Source: Fibrobacterota bacterium
GTDB taxonomy: Bacteria > Fibrobacterota > Chitinivibrionia > Chitinivibrionales > Chitinispirillaceae
Assembly: GCA_023436205.1 (NCBI GenBank)
Contig: JAEZKC010000048.1
Span: forward strand, 39,772 to 103,771
Reading direction: 5' to 3'
DNA length: 64,000 nt
The translations under genes and the position numbers were made by a program. Within the stretch, counting starts at the first letter, position 1; every line of letters starts with the position of its first letter. Positions 1-8,295 of the stretch are shown here, piece after piece. The notes beneath the pieces are model-generated. The model worked only from the letters and a program-made list of their open reading frames with translations, did no database searches and was not told where the DNA came from.

Positions 1-754
1 CCATTATGTTCCGGTTTCTATTGCGCATTCTAAGGAGAATATCAGATTGCAGTTTGTTAGTGTCTTGATATTCATCAACCAGAATGTGTTCGAAACGACC
101 TTCGATGGATTCCCTGGCGTTCGGATCTTCCAGCAGGTGATACCAGTAGAAAAGCAGATCGTCGTAGTCAAGAGTGCTCCTCTGCTGTTTTACAGACACA
201 TATTGCCGGAAAATGTCTTTGAGCTCAGCTTTGTATTTTTCACACCATGGGAATTGCTCTTTGACAATTTTGTCCAGACTTTCGCCAGAATTCATTCTTC
301 TGGAGTAGATGGCAAGAAGGGTACCTTTTCTGGGAAAGCGCCCTTTTTTCTGTCCTTCGATCTTTTTATGGCGGATAACGTCAAGCATATCCTCTGCGTC
401 TGACTGATCAAGTATGGTGAACTCGGGGGAGAGGCCTGCAGCCTGGTGGTAAATGCGAAGGAGTCTGTTTGCGGTGGCGTGGAATGTTCCTCCCCAGACT
501 CTGTTAGTCAAGGAAGCATCGCCCGAGAGTGCCTCCGAAGCCCGGCTGAGCATCTCCTTTGCAGCGCGTCTGGTGAAGGTGAGAAGCAGAATCCGTTCAG
601 GTGTCACTCCTTTTTCAATCAGATGGGCAACTCTATAGGCCAGTGTTCTGGTTTTACCGCTTCCAGCTCCAGCAACAACCAGCAATGGCCCATCCTCAAA
701 GGTGACCGCTTCTGCTTGCCGCTCATTCAGCACTTTTTCCCACTTTTTATTCAT
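1..754 (-). CDS. UvrD/PcrA-type superfamily 1 DNA helicase, N-terminal part (runs off the window)
   Basis: The first 251 residues of an ATP-dependent SF1A helicase are visible on the minus strand; the rest lies beyond base 1. The protein opens MNKKWEKVLNERQAEAV, the usual Q-motif region. It has a Walker A motif GAGSGKT at residues 29-35, motif Ia LLLTFTRRAAKEML, the GGTFHATANRLLR segment, and motif II VDEYQDTN near the visible end. These are the hallmarks of UvrD/PcrA/Rep enzymes, which unwind DNA 3'-5' in repair and replication restart. The start is the ATG at 754, preceded by a weak AAAGGTGAAA ribosome site. The C-terminal half that separates UvrD, PcrA and Rep is missing, so no symbol is given. 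The upstream 150 bp carries no gene. Confidence 0.93.
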   Translation of the reverse strand, partial: MNKKWEKVLNERQAEAVTFEDGPLLVVAGAGSGKTRTLAYRVAHLIEKGVTPERILLLTFTRRAAKEMLSRASEALSGDASLTNRVWGGTFHATANRLLRIYHQAAGLSPEFTILDQSDAEDMLDVIRHKKIEGQKKGRFPRKGTLLAIYSRRMNSGESLDKIVKEQFPWCEKYKAELKDIFRQYVSVKQQRSTLDYDDLLFYWYHLLEDPNARESIEGRFEHILVDEYQDTNKLQSDILLRMRNRNRNIM

Positions 755-903
755 TTTCACCTTTTTCCAGTTTAGTTATAAATCAAAAATAGTATGGAAC
801 CTCCCTGTTCGGAAGTCTTGCGGGCTCTTCTGAGTACTTGCAGGCACATGCATTGCACCCTTTTTAGGGTAATCAACTGGTGAACATCGGTTTGGAGGTG
901 GTT

Positions 904-1737
904 ATGAACAGGCAGAAAAAAACGGAGATAGTCGATTTTTCCGATCTGGTGGGACAAAAAGCCCTGGTGACCGGAGGCAGCGGGGGAATCGGGAAAGCGA
1001 TTGCGTTAGCACTGGGGAAAGCAGGAGTCGATGTATGTGTGAATTATAACCGACATGAAGATCGTGCTCGAGAAGTAGTTGAAGAGATATCAAAGTATGG
1101 TGCCGAATCTTTTTATGTAAGAGCAGATGTGAGCAATGAGCAGGATGTCATCAATATGTTCAGGCAAGCAAAAGAAAAATTTGGCTTTTTGGATATTGTG
1201 GTGTCAAATGCGGGAATTCAGGCTGATGCTGCCTTTCAGGATATGACATTAGATTCGTGGAACAAGGTGATTTCCATTAACCTCACCGGTCAGTTTTTAT
1301 GTGCCCGTGAGGCGGTTCGTATTTTCAGATCTCAGGGAGTTCGTTCAAATGTCTCTGTTTCAGCTGGAAAGATAATAAGTATATGTTCAGTGCACGATAC
1401 CATTCCCTGGGCGGGGCATGTGAATTATGCTGCCAGCAAAGGTGGCATTTCCATGCTGATGAAAAGTGTCGCTCAGGAGGTTGCCCGCCATCGGATCAGA
1501 GTCAATCTGATTTCTCCAGGCGCTATCCGCACAAATATAAACACAAATGCCTGGAAAACAGCACAGGCCTATGAGGATTTAACAAAACATATTCCCTACC
1601 AGCGAATTGGAGAACCAGATGAGATCGGTCGGGCAGCTCTCTGGCTGGCCTCAGATATGTCCGACTATGTGACCGGAACTACATTGTATATAGATGGTGG
1701 TATGATGCTTTATCCTGAATTTGAATCAGGAGGATGA
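904..1737 (+). CDS. SDR-family oxidoreductase (glucose 1-dehydrogenase / 3-oxoacyl-ACP reductase-like)
   Basis: A 277-residue classical short-chain dehydrogenase. The Rossmann cofactor loop TGGSGGIG lies at residues 23-30, the NAG motif at 102-104, and the catalytic Ser162, Tyr175 and Lys179 in the NYAASKGG context. The PG motif (LISPGAIRT) follows, and the C-terminus has the usual YVTGTTLYIDGGM. The asparagine after strand beta2 (NYNRHED) suggests NADP use. The family includes glucose 1-dehydrogenases and FabG-like reductases; the substrate cannot be read from sequence. The start at 904 has a GGAGGTGG site just upstream, better than the in-frame GTG at 880. It stands alone. A short hairpin followed by T-runs overlaps its stop. 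Confidence 0.92.
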   Translation: MNRQKKTEIVDFSDLVGQKALVTGGSGGIGKAIALALGKAGVDVCVNYNRHEDRAREVVEEISKYGAESFYVRADVSNEQDVINMFRQAKEKFGFLDIVVSNAGIQADAAFQDMTLDSWNKVISINLTGQFLCAREAVRIFRSQGVRSNVSVSAGKIISICSVHDTIPWAGHVNYAASKGGISMLMKSVAQEVARHRIRVNLISPGAIRTNINTNAWKTAQAYEDLTKHIPYQRIGEPDEIGRAALWLASDMSDYVTGTTLYIDGGMMLYPEFESGG

Positions 1738-1766
1738 AAATCATCTGTTTTTCAGTTTTTCTTTTT
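1733..1766 (+). terminator. Weak rho-independent terminator after the SDR gene
   Basis: GATGA (1733-1737) can pair with TCATC (1741-1745) around an AAA loop, followed by three T-runs up to 1766. The stem is only five pairs and overlaps the stop codon, so this is a weak call supported mainly by the T-rich tail. Confidence 0.35.
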
Positions 1767-1979
1767 TGTAATCCATTTTGCGACCACCGGTGCCTGGTAG
1801 TTCTTCATCTGCCTAAGCAGGTCTTCAATGATCTCTGCCGAGAGCAGCATCTTGCGGTTTACCATTTTCAGAAATTGATTTCGTCCTCTTTGAGCCCGAT
1901 TTGCACTTGAGAAAGCTGGGGAGGATGGTAAGCGGGCGAAATCATCAAAATACGATGCACCAGTCGTTTGCGTTTCCAT
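1752..1979 (-). CDS. Small hypothetical protein, 75 aa
   Basis: I do not recognise this protein. It opens METQTTGASYFDDFARLPSS and carries a basic, helical middle (ANRAQRGRNQFLKMVNRKMLL) before a lysine-rich end. There is no signal peptide or membrane segment. It is likely a real gene because AAGGATC sits 8-10 bases ahead of the ATG and it fills the gap between two plus-strand genes without overlapping either. It is convergent with the SDR gene and divergent from the aldo/keto reductase gene. A chance ORF cannot be excluded at this length. Confidence 0.5.
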   Translation of the reverse strand: METQTTGASYFDDFARLPSSPAFSSANRAQRGRNQFLKMVNRKMLLSAEIIEDLLRQMKNYQAPVVAKWITKKKN

Positions 1980-2042
1980 AATTCCGGATCCTTTTTTATT
2001 TTATCCTTAGCTGACTTCTAATCTTAGAGCACGGAGTGTACT

Positions 2043-2987
2043 ATGAAAACCAAACAACTCGGCAACAGTGATTTGAATATTACAGTTATTGGACTTGGAG
2101 CATGGGCCATTGGTGGAAGCTGGAGGTGGGGATGGGGGCCTCAGGAGGATCAAGATTCACTTGATACCATTATCAGGGCACTGGAAAAAGGTGTAAACTG
2201 GATTGATACTGCGGCGGTTTACGGCCTGGGTCACAGCGAGGAAGTGGTTGGCAGAGCGGTAAGGGAGTATGGGAACAAACCTTATATTTTTACCAAATGT
2301 GGGCTGCGCTGGAATGAGGATAATCCCAAAAGAGAGGCCTTCGGAATTCTCAAAGCCAAAAGTGTTCGGGAGGAGGCTGAGAACAGTTTAAAGCGACTCG
2401 GTATCGATGTCATCGATCTATACCAAATACATTGGCCTAATCCCAACTCAGATATTGAAGAAGCCTGGACTGAGATGGCTAAGTTAAAGGAGGAGGGGAA
2501 GGTTCGCTGGATAGGGGTGTCCAATCATAACGTGGCCCAAATGGAGCGGCTGCAGCGCATTGCCCCGATCACCTCTCTTCAGCCTCCCTATAACCTTCTC
2601 AATAGATCTGTCGAATCAGCAATACTGCCCTACTGTGCTGAACGGAATATCGGAACCATTGTCTATTCGCCGATGGCGTCAGGACTTCTTACCGGTAAAA
2701 TGACTCGCGAACGCATCGCTTCATTGCCTGATGACGACTGGAGAAAACAGGATGTAAATTACAGCGAACCCAATCTATCCCGCAATCTCGAACTGGTGGA
2801 ATGGCTCAGGGGCATTGCCGATCGTAAGGGTGTGTCACCGGCAGAAATTGCCATAGCCTGGACGCTCAAGAATACTGCGGTTACGGCTGCCATTGTAGGC
2901 ATGCGCAAACCTGATCAGGTGGATTCTGTTTTGAGAGCTGTCGATGTAAATTTCACAGATGAGGATCTGGCCCGAATCGAAAAGTAA
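2043..2987 (+). CDS. Aldo/keto reductase
   Basis: A 314-residue NADPH-dependent aldo/keto reductase of the TIM-barrel AKR superfamily. All four catalytic positions are visible: Asp55 and Tyr60 (WIDTAAVYGLGHSEE), Lys85 (FTKCGLRW) and His130 (LYQIHWP). The C-terminal cofactor region (AAIVGMRKPDQV) is also present. It resembles the YajO/YhdN group acting on small aldehydes and ketones; the physiological substrate is not evident. GGAGTG lies a few bases before the ATG. It is a single gene bounded downstream by a clear terminator. Confidence 0.92.
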   Translation: MKTKQLGNSDLNITVIGLGAWAIGGSWRWGWGPQEDQDSLDTIIRALEKGVNWIDTAAVYGLGHSEEVVGRAVREYGNKPYIFTKCGLRWNEDNPKREAFGILKAKSVREEAENSLKRLGIDVIDLYQIHWPNPNSDIEEAWTEMAKLKEEGKVRWIGVSNHNVAQMERLQRIAPITSLQPPYNLLNRSVESAILPYCAERNIGTIVYSPMASGLLTGKMTRERIASLPDDDWRKQDVNYSEPNLSRNLELVEWLRGIADRKGVSPAEIAIAWTLKNTAVTAAIVGMRKPDQVDSVLRAVDVNFTDEDLARIEK

Positions 2988-2993
2988 TTAGAG

Positions 2994-3033
2994 GAGAGCG
3001 GATTTCGCACCGCTCTCTGTTTCCTCTTTTTTC
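2994..3033 (+). terminator. Rho-independent terminator after the aldo/keto reductase gene
   Basis: GAGAGCGG (2994-3001) pairs exactly with CCGCTCTC (3010-3017) around an 8-base loop, followed by a T-rich stretch ending in TTTTTT. It starts a few bases after the stop codon. Confidence 0.8.
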
Positions 3034-3105
3034 ATATTTACATTGGTAAATTTTTAATACATACATTATATAATAAAGGAGAACCATCAACAAAGGGACT
3101 CCTCA

Positions 3106-4899
3106 ATGAAAAACATGCGATTCTGGTTTTTTTATTTGTTGATCTGTTGTGAAGGCTATTCTTTCATCGATTATCAAGGTACCATGAATGATTTCATGGG
3201 AGTCAATATCCATGCACAGCTGTATTTTGATCACTACAACGGCACGTTTGCCGATTATGATATCTCACTGCCGTTTCGTTGGGTGAGAAACTATCATCCC
3301 TGGGGCTGGTTTGAATCTGTAAACGATAATTATCAATGGAATTTCAGTGGTGAAGGTAAATGGAAGTGGTTTGATGATTATTATAATCGTCTTGCTCAGG
3401 ACAGTATCAATATTCTCATAACGCTTATTTCCCCTCCTGCGTGGGTAACCGGTGCACCGTGTGTTTTCAATGATAACGGAGATGGTAGCGATGAGAACCA
3501 CTATCGAGAAAGCGCAGAGTATCTCGCACAGTTGGCGGCCCGATATGGTCCAAGCGGAAACATTGCAGATGAGAAACTTGAATCGTCCGATGCATTCAAG
3601 GGACTTGATCTTTGCAGGTACTTTGAGGATTCCAATGAGCCCAACCAGTGGTGGGAAACTAACACCTGGAATCCTGTTAATTTTGGAAAATTCTTGAATG
3701 CTGCTCATGATGGAAGCGGGGTAAGCATAGATGAATCTGTTCCTCTGGCAGGAGTGAAACAGGGAGATTCAAACGCATATCACGTACTGGGAGGAATGGC
3801 CGGAACTGCACTTGTGAAATCAACGGCTTTTGATGGCAGTTATCTGGATACCGCCGTCAAGTCAAGCGGGCGGTCCGCTTCGCAGATTTTCGATGTGATC
3901 AATTTTCACCAGTACTGGAACACAACTGATTCTATTCCCTGGCCTTGGACAGGTGCATCCGGGGTGTGTCCTGAAAACGGAATTTATGAGCGAGGTGATT
4001 CAAGTGTGTTTAAAATGCTCCGATGGAGAGATTTGAATGCCCCCGGTAGACCGGTATGGCTTACCGAGTTTGGATGGGATACTTACTCTGGAGGTGGAAA
4101 CAATCACTCTTATCAGTATGCTCCGGAATTGCAGCAGGCAAATTATATCATGCGATCTTTTGCACTTCTGAAAAGGGAGGGTATCGATAAGGCGTTTGTC
4201 TATTTTGATCAGGATCCAAACTCTTCAAGCACTACTCAGTATGCCAGCTGCGGGCTTGTCAAAAATAAGGCAAACAGTTATCAGCGAAAAATCAGTTATT
4301 ATTTCATGACCACCATGCGAAGGGTTTTAGGTGAGTATCATTTCAGTGGTGCAGAAAAACATGCCGAAGGAAATCCTCAGGTGTTCGTGTATCGCTACTC
4401 ACGCACCGTTCAGGATGAGGTTCTGATGGTTTGGTGTCGTGATCCGAAAAGCATTGTTGACAATGGCACTACCCTCTCCAATTATGAAATAAACATTCCG
4501 GGTATGAATTCCTGTATGCAAATCGTTCCGAAGAATGGTTCTCTGGATGGAGAGAGTAATTCGCTTCCCGTTATCAATCAGGGGGATTCTGGTGCTTCTG
4601 TGGTGGTTCCTTTGGTCAGCGAAACGCCAAGATTCCTGAAACTCGCGCTAAGCGGTGTATCAACTGTTACTTCGAAAAAGGTGACTTCAGGGTCTGTCAG
4701 CTGTCGGGTAAAAGGACGAAGTATTCAGTTTTACGGGATTCCCTCAGGTGCTGGTGTCGAAATGTACAGATTAGATGGCAAGCTATTGTTGAAATACAAT
4801 TCTGTTTCCGGGACACAGTCTATCGAGCTAAGTCCGGGAACATTCATATATCGAATAGAAGGATCACCGAATCGTTGCGGAATGGTAGTAGTCGATTAG
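3106..4899 (+). CDS. Secreted clan GH-A glycoside hydrolase with C-terminal sorting-like domain
   Basis: A 597-residue exported enzyme. Residues 1-19 form a short hydrophobic signal peptide. The middle is a TIM-barrel glycosidase of clan GH-A. The acid/base is probably Glu178 in EDSNEPNQWW and the nucleophile Glu321 in PVWLTEFGWDT; FHQYW lies on the strand between. The motif set is nearest GH39/GH30/GH5-type folds; I cannot fix the family. A beta-sandwich segment follows (about 410-520). The last 70 residues (GVEMYRLDGKLLLKY, then GTFIYRIEG) look like the sorting tails of type IX secretion substrates, with the same pattern as the GH30 protein at 16235. The likely role is hydrolysis of plant or algal polysaccharide outside the cell. 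Confidence 0.85.
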   Translation: MKNMRFWFFYLLICCEGYSFIDYQGTMNDFMGVNIHAQLYFDHYNGTFADYDISLPFRWVRNYHPWGWFESVNDNYQWNFSGEGKWKWFDDYYNRLAQDSINILITLISPPAWVTGAPCVFNDNGDGSDENHYRESAEYLAQLAARYGPSGNIADEKLESSDAFKGLDLCRYFEDSNEPNQWWETNTWNPVNFGKFLNAAHDGSGVSIDESVPLAGVKQGDSNAYHVLGGMAGTALVKSTAFDGSYLDTAVKSSGRSASQIFDVINFHQYWNTTDSIPWPWTGASGVCPENGIYERGDSSVFKMLRWRDLNAPGRPVWLTEFGWDTYSGGGNNHSYQYAPELQQANYIMRSFALLKREGIDKAFVYFDQDPNSSSTTQYASCGLVKNKANSYQRKISYYFMTTMRRVLGEYHFSGAEKHAEGNPQVFVYRYSRTVQDEVLMVWCRDPKSIVDNGTTLSNYEINIPGMNSCMQIVPKNGSLDGESNSLPVINQGDSGASVVVPLVSETPRFLKLALSGVSTVTSKKVTSGSVSCRVKGRSIQFYGIPSGAGVEMYRLDGKLLLKYNSVSGTQSIELSPGTFIYRIEGSPNRCGMVVVD

Positions 4900-4921
4900 T
4901 TGTGTAAATCTGCGGTGAGAT

Positions 4922-5860
4922 TTAAAAAAACTTGGCTTTTACAGGCAACTCCAGACCATCATGCCGTATTGTCTCGACTGCTTCTCTGACAGATTTAAGC
5001 TGTAACTGGATCTTCTCAAGGTTGTCTCCCCAGAGAAGCTTGTTGTCTTCGCCTAGCGATTCGGTTACTTTTTGAGCTTCGTTGACAAATTTTTCCACCT
5101 GGGGAATGAGTTTACCAGTTTTGAGGAGCAGAGTATCCACAGAGGCGGTTAACTGCGGTAACGTGGATGAAACTGATGAGGTGAAATCAATCGTTTTCTC
5201 AAGCAGGGCCGATGCAGAATCAAGCCCTGGTGCCAAACCGCGGTCCAGTTCGAGAAACACACTCTGCAGAGTTCCGGCTATGGAATCCAAACTGTTTGTG
5301 ACTTCTTCAAACTGAAATACAAATGATGCTTGTGTTTGACTTCCTTTATGCATTAAAACAATAACATCTTTGATTTTCAGCAAGGTACTCTCAAGAAGGT
5401 CCAGATAGGCGAGTGCTTCGGATGGTCCAAGGATGAATTTTCCTTCGATGATGCTGCTTTTATTTACAATCGGATCAGTTTCATTTCCCGGGGAGATTTC
5501 GATGTAGCGCTCTCCCATAATTCCTTTTACCACCAGCTCCACTTTGCTGCTTGTGCGGATAGGAATCGGTTTAGGTGATTCAATCTCCACATAAACCTTG
5601 TACTTGGTAGCTTTTTGCTTCTGGTCGTTGATGGTGTTTTGTGAATCCGGGACTTCGACAATTTTCATATTACGTACAAATCCCACCATTGATCCCTGAA
5701 ACCGGACCGGATCCTGAATTGAAAGGCTGCCGACTTGATCAAATGAAACGGTGCGGATTTCAACTGGAAGAAAGCTGATCCAGGTAAAATAGGACGTTAC
5801 CACCAGTGAAAAAAATATAAGCAGAATTATTAAAATATAGCCAAGTTTTCGATCACTCAT
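4922..5860 (-). CDS. MCE/MlaD-family lipid-transport protein
   Basis: A 312-residue protein with one N-terminal membrane helix (residues 8-27). An MCE domain follows from about 36 to 125 (VSFDQVGSLSIQDPVRFQGSMVG, written here in shortened form as the VRFQG and GIMGERYIEI motifs). A long coiled-coil helical tail completes it. MlaD-type proteins sit in the inner membrane, form hexamers and carry phospholipids between the membranes with an MlaE permease and MlaF ATPase. Neither partner is in this window, so this copy is an orphan. It is convergent with the hydrolase gene upstream. The ATG at 5860 has no strong ribosome site. Confidence 0.85.
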   Translation of the reverse strand: MSDRKLGYILIILLIFFSLVVTSYFTWISFLPVEIRTVSFDQVGSLSIQDPVRFQGSMVGFVRNMKIVEVPDSQNTINDQKQKATKYKVYVEIESPKPIPIRTSSKVELVVKGIMGERYIEISPGNETDPIVNKSSIIEGKFILGPSEALAYLDLLESTLLKIKDVIVLMHKGSQTQASFVFQFEEVTNSLDSIAGTLQSVFLELDRGLAPGLDSASALLEKTIDFTSSVSSTLPQLTASVDTLLLKTGKLIPQVEKFVNEAQKVTESLGEDNKLLWGDNLEKIQLQLKSVREAVETIRHDGLELPVKAKFF

Positions 5861-5971
5861 AGAGTTAAAAGATAGCTGAACGGCGAAGAAAAGTCAATGT
5901 TATGCGAATGCCTGTGTATTAGTGTTATTTGATCACTCGGGTTTAAAATGTTCAGCAATTACCGATTATTA

Positions 5972-5999
5972 TAAAGTTTTTTTCTGCAGGTTCCGATAA
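5972..5999 (+). promoter_or_regulatory. Sigma-28 (FliA)-type promoter ahead of fliS
   Basis: TAAAGTTT at 5972-5979 is a perfect match to the flagellar sigma-28 minus-35 consensus. TCCGATAA at 5992-5999 matches the minus-10 GCCGATAA in seven of eight positions. The spacer is 12 rather than the usual 11 bases. It lies about 55 bp before fliS, which is the expected type of target. Confidence 0.7.
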
Positions 6000-6053
6000 A
6001 ATTAGTGAGAGTAGTAATGGCCGAGGACCTTAGGAAACTGGTGGGGAGGACAA

Positions 6054-6473
6054 ATGAAGCAGGGTTACAACGCCTACAGAACAGTCAGCGTGGATACCAC
6101 GGATCAGAGCAAGTTGATTTTGATCACTTATGATGTGGCCATTAAACATGCCCGACTGGCACTTGAAAGGTTTGATGATAAAAAGCAAATTGAGGAAAGA
6201 AACAGGCACATTTTAAAGGTCCAGGATGCTTTAAGTGAGCTTCAGAGTTCACTTAATCTGGAAGCCGGAGAAATAGCTAGAAATCTCTTCAGTCTTTATG
6301 ATTACATGTTCCGGACTACAGTAGAGGCTAATATCCGTAATGAGAAAGAGAAGGTTGAGGAAGTTCTCGGCTACCTGGAAACGCTTCGCAGTGCCTGGGC
6401 AGAGGCGGCCATTAAAGTTAAGGCGGAATCAACCGGGAATGTGGATTTGGAAACTGTGGCTGTTTCAGGTTGA
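6054..6473 (+). CDS. fliS: Flagellar export chaperone FliS
   Basis: A 139-residue all-helical protein opening MKQGYNAYRTVSVDTTDQSK, then LILITYDVAIKHARLAL, the FliS signature in which the N-terminal segment caps the flagellin-binding groove. FliS binds flagellin in the cytoplasm, stops it polymerising early and delivers it to the export gate FlhA. The length matches the family. GGGGAGG lies six bases before the ATG. It is followed after 8 bp by a small gene in the usual fliT position, and is preceded by a sigma-28-type promoter. The usual upstream fliD (cap protein) is absent. Its presence implies flagellar genes elsewhere in the genome. Confidence 0.93.
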   Translation: MKQGYNAYRTVSVDTTDQSKLILITYDVAIKHARLALERFDDKKQIEERNRHILKVQDALSELQSSLNLEAGEIARNLFSLYDYMFRTTVEANIRNEKEKVEEVLGYLETLRSAWAEAAIKVKAESTGNVDLETVAVSG

Positions 6474-6481
6474 GGTAAAGC

Positions 6482-6733
6482 ATGACACGTATGGCACTTG
6501 AGCAGGTTCGCAGCTGTTTCAGTAAAATAAAAGAGATGACAGAGGCTTTTGTTTACTCTGACGGGCAGGAAAGTTTCGAGGAGCTGCTCTGCAGGCGCAG
6601 CGCGCTCCTGGATGGAATCAGTCTGGCCGGGATCGACCATTTCAGGCAAGACCCGATTGGGCGCGAAATCGATCAGCTCATGGGAGCCGTTGTCGAATTG
6701 GATAAATGCGCGGCCCAACTTTATTTGGATTAG
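6482..6733 (+). CDS. Small helical protein in fliT position (FliT-like chaperone, probable)
   Basis: An 83-residue soluble helical protein 8 bp downstream of fliS and probably co-transcribed. Sequence similarity to FliT is not decisive, but its size, the helical pattern (LLCRRSALLDGI, then IGREIDQLMGAVVELDKCAA) and its position match the fliD-fliS-fliT arrangement, where FliT is the chaperone of the cap protein. TTGAGG lies ahead of the ATG. Its stop codon directly abuts the stop of hisS on the other strand. Confidence 0.65.
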   Translation: MTRMALEQVRSCFSKIKEMTEAFVYSDGQESFEELLCRRSALLDGISLAGIDHFRQDPIGREIDQLMGAVVELDKCAAQLYLD

Positions 6734-8035
6734 TTATTCAGTATTTCTAAGTTTGCCTTTAAGAAACGTCATCAGTTGATCTTCGGAAGTAAGCTCTTCT
6801 TTGCCATCAACAAGATCTTTAATTCGTACCTTTCCCTCCAGAGCTTCCTGGCCACCAATGAAAAGGGCGTAGCGGGAACCTGCCGAATTGGCGTTTTTTA
6901 ACTGTTTGCCAATATTAAGATCTTCTTTAAGTGAAAACTCGCAGCTTATTCCAGAGGATCGGAGTCTTTGTGCTGTTGCGATGGACTGGCTGTATGCTCC
7001 GTTGTCGATGGCAACTATGAAACACTCACTCCTTGGAGGCGGGGTTGGGGCAATGCCTTTTTCTTTCAGGAGTTCTCCTAGAACGACATCTCCAGCGGCA
7101 AAACCTACAGCAGGGGTTGCAGGACCTCCATACAGCTTGACAAGGTTGTCGTACCTTCCTCCACCTGCAATGGCTCGCATGCTGCGCTTGACATCAAAGA
7201 GTTCGAATACGATTCCTGTATAATAAGCAAGCCCTCGAACTATGCCTATGTCAAAAACTGTATAAGCGCCGAATCCATAGGCATCCAGAAGAGAAAACAG
7301 TCTTTTAAGTTCAATCAGGGCAGGAAGATCAGACCCGCCAATCCTTTCGACATCCTGAAGGGTGGAGATCGTGAAAACCTCCTGCAGCTTTGTTTTACAA
7401 GCCTCATCCTTAATGAGTTCTGCTAACTGGCTGTTGAAATCATCTTGCGAAACTTTGCTTCTTCTATCAAGTAAAGCATACAGTGAACTTAACTCATCTT
7501 TTTCTATTCCGCATTTCAGGAACAGCTCCTCCAGAAGGGTCCTGCTGGAAATTCGTGCTTTGAAATCTGAGTCATTGAACCCAAGATCTCTCATCATGTC
7601 AATGGCTGCCGCAATTAACTCGGCATCTGCGGTGACATCCTCTATACCCAAAATGTCCATATTCAACTGGATAAATTCTCTGAGCCGTCCTTTTTGCATT
7701 TTTTCGTAACGAAAAAGCCTGGGAATGGAATACCAGCGTACTGGACGTTTGAGGTTACTTCCCCTGGCAGCCACCATACGTGCCAGGGTAGGGGTAAGTT
7801 CAGGGCGCAGAGCGATCATCCTACCCCCCTTGTCTTCAAAAGAATAGAGCTGCTTTTCTATTTCATCACCGGATTTTTGCGTGTACAGTTCCAAATGTTC
7901 AAACATGGGCCCTTCGTACTGCTCAAAACCATATCTTCGACATGTTTTATGCCAGGAGTCGAATATGAATTGTTGAAAAGCCATCTCTTCGGGATATAAA
8001 TCACGGGTGCCTTTGGGCCCCTGAGGAACAGCCAT
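6734..8035 (-). CDS. hisS: Histidine--tRNA ligase
   Basis: A 433-residue class II aminoacyl-tRNA synthetase charging tRNA-His with histidine. The N-terminus has PQGPKGTRDLYPEEM. Motif 2 is seen at IPRLFRYEKMQKGRLREF. The HisRS-specific histidine-A motif is at RGLAYYTGIVFELFD, and motif 3 at IAGGGRYDNLV. The C-terminal anticodon-binding domain follows. I place the start at the ATG at 8035 (MAVPQGPKG) because GGAAGG lies 9 bases before it. The in-frame ATG at 8074 would add 13 unconserved residues and lacks a site. It ends exactly against the fliT-like gene coming the other way. Confidence 0.95.
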   Translation of the reverse strand: MAVPQGPKGTRDLYPEEMAFQQFIFDSWHKTCRRYGFEQYEGPMFEHLELYTQKSGDEIEKQLYSFEDKGGRMIALRPELTPTLARMVAARGSNLKRPVRWYSIPRLFRYEKMQKGRLREFIQLNMDILGIEDVTADAELIAAAIDMMRDLGFNDSDFKARISSRTLLEELFLKCGIEKDELSSLYALLDRRSKVSQDDFNSQLAELIKDEACKTKLQEVFTISTLQDVERIGGSDLPALIELKRLFSLLDAYGFGAYTVFDIGIVRGLAYYTGIVFELFDVKRSMRAIAGGGRYDNLVKLYGGPATPAVGFAAGDVVLGELLKEKGIAPTPPPRSECFIVAIDNGAYSQSIATAQRLRSSGISCEFSLKEDLNIGKQLKNANSAGSRYALFIGGQEALEGKVRIKDLVDGKEELTSEDQLMTFLKGKLRNTE

Positions 8036-8165
8036 CGCCAACTTCCTTCCGATACCGGTGAATAGAATCTGCAAAAAGCAGTGGAAAGATCATAAAATAG
8101 TTACTTTTTAGCAGAAAATGTTGGATAATGATAAAGACACTCTTCTCAAAGCTTCTATAATACTG

Positions 8166-8193
8166 TATAATGTTGAATTAGAGATGTACATCT
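8166..8193 (+). promoter_or_regulatory. Possible promoter and 12-bp palindrome ahead of the receptor/GGDEF gene
   Basis: A TATAAT at 8166-8171 sits 17 bases after TTCTCA (8143-8148), a partial minus-35. Ten bases downstream is the perfect 12-bp palindrome AGATGTACATCT (8182-8193), placed where a repressor could block transcription. Both are read directly; the function is inferred. Confidence 0.4.
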
Positions 8194-8295
8194 ATTAACT
8201 TAGAATTGTTGGTTACCGGACATGTAGGATCGATCAGTTATTGCAAAGGGCCGGTCGATTACTGTTTCATTTCAAGTATGGATGAGGGGAAGGGC

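Noticed and set aside
8036..8074. Longer hisS start
   Set aside because: Thirteen unconserved residues and no ribosome site; the ATG at 8035 has GGAAGG at good spacing.
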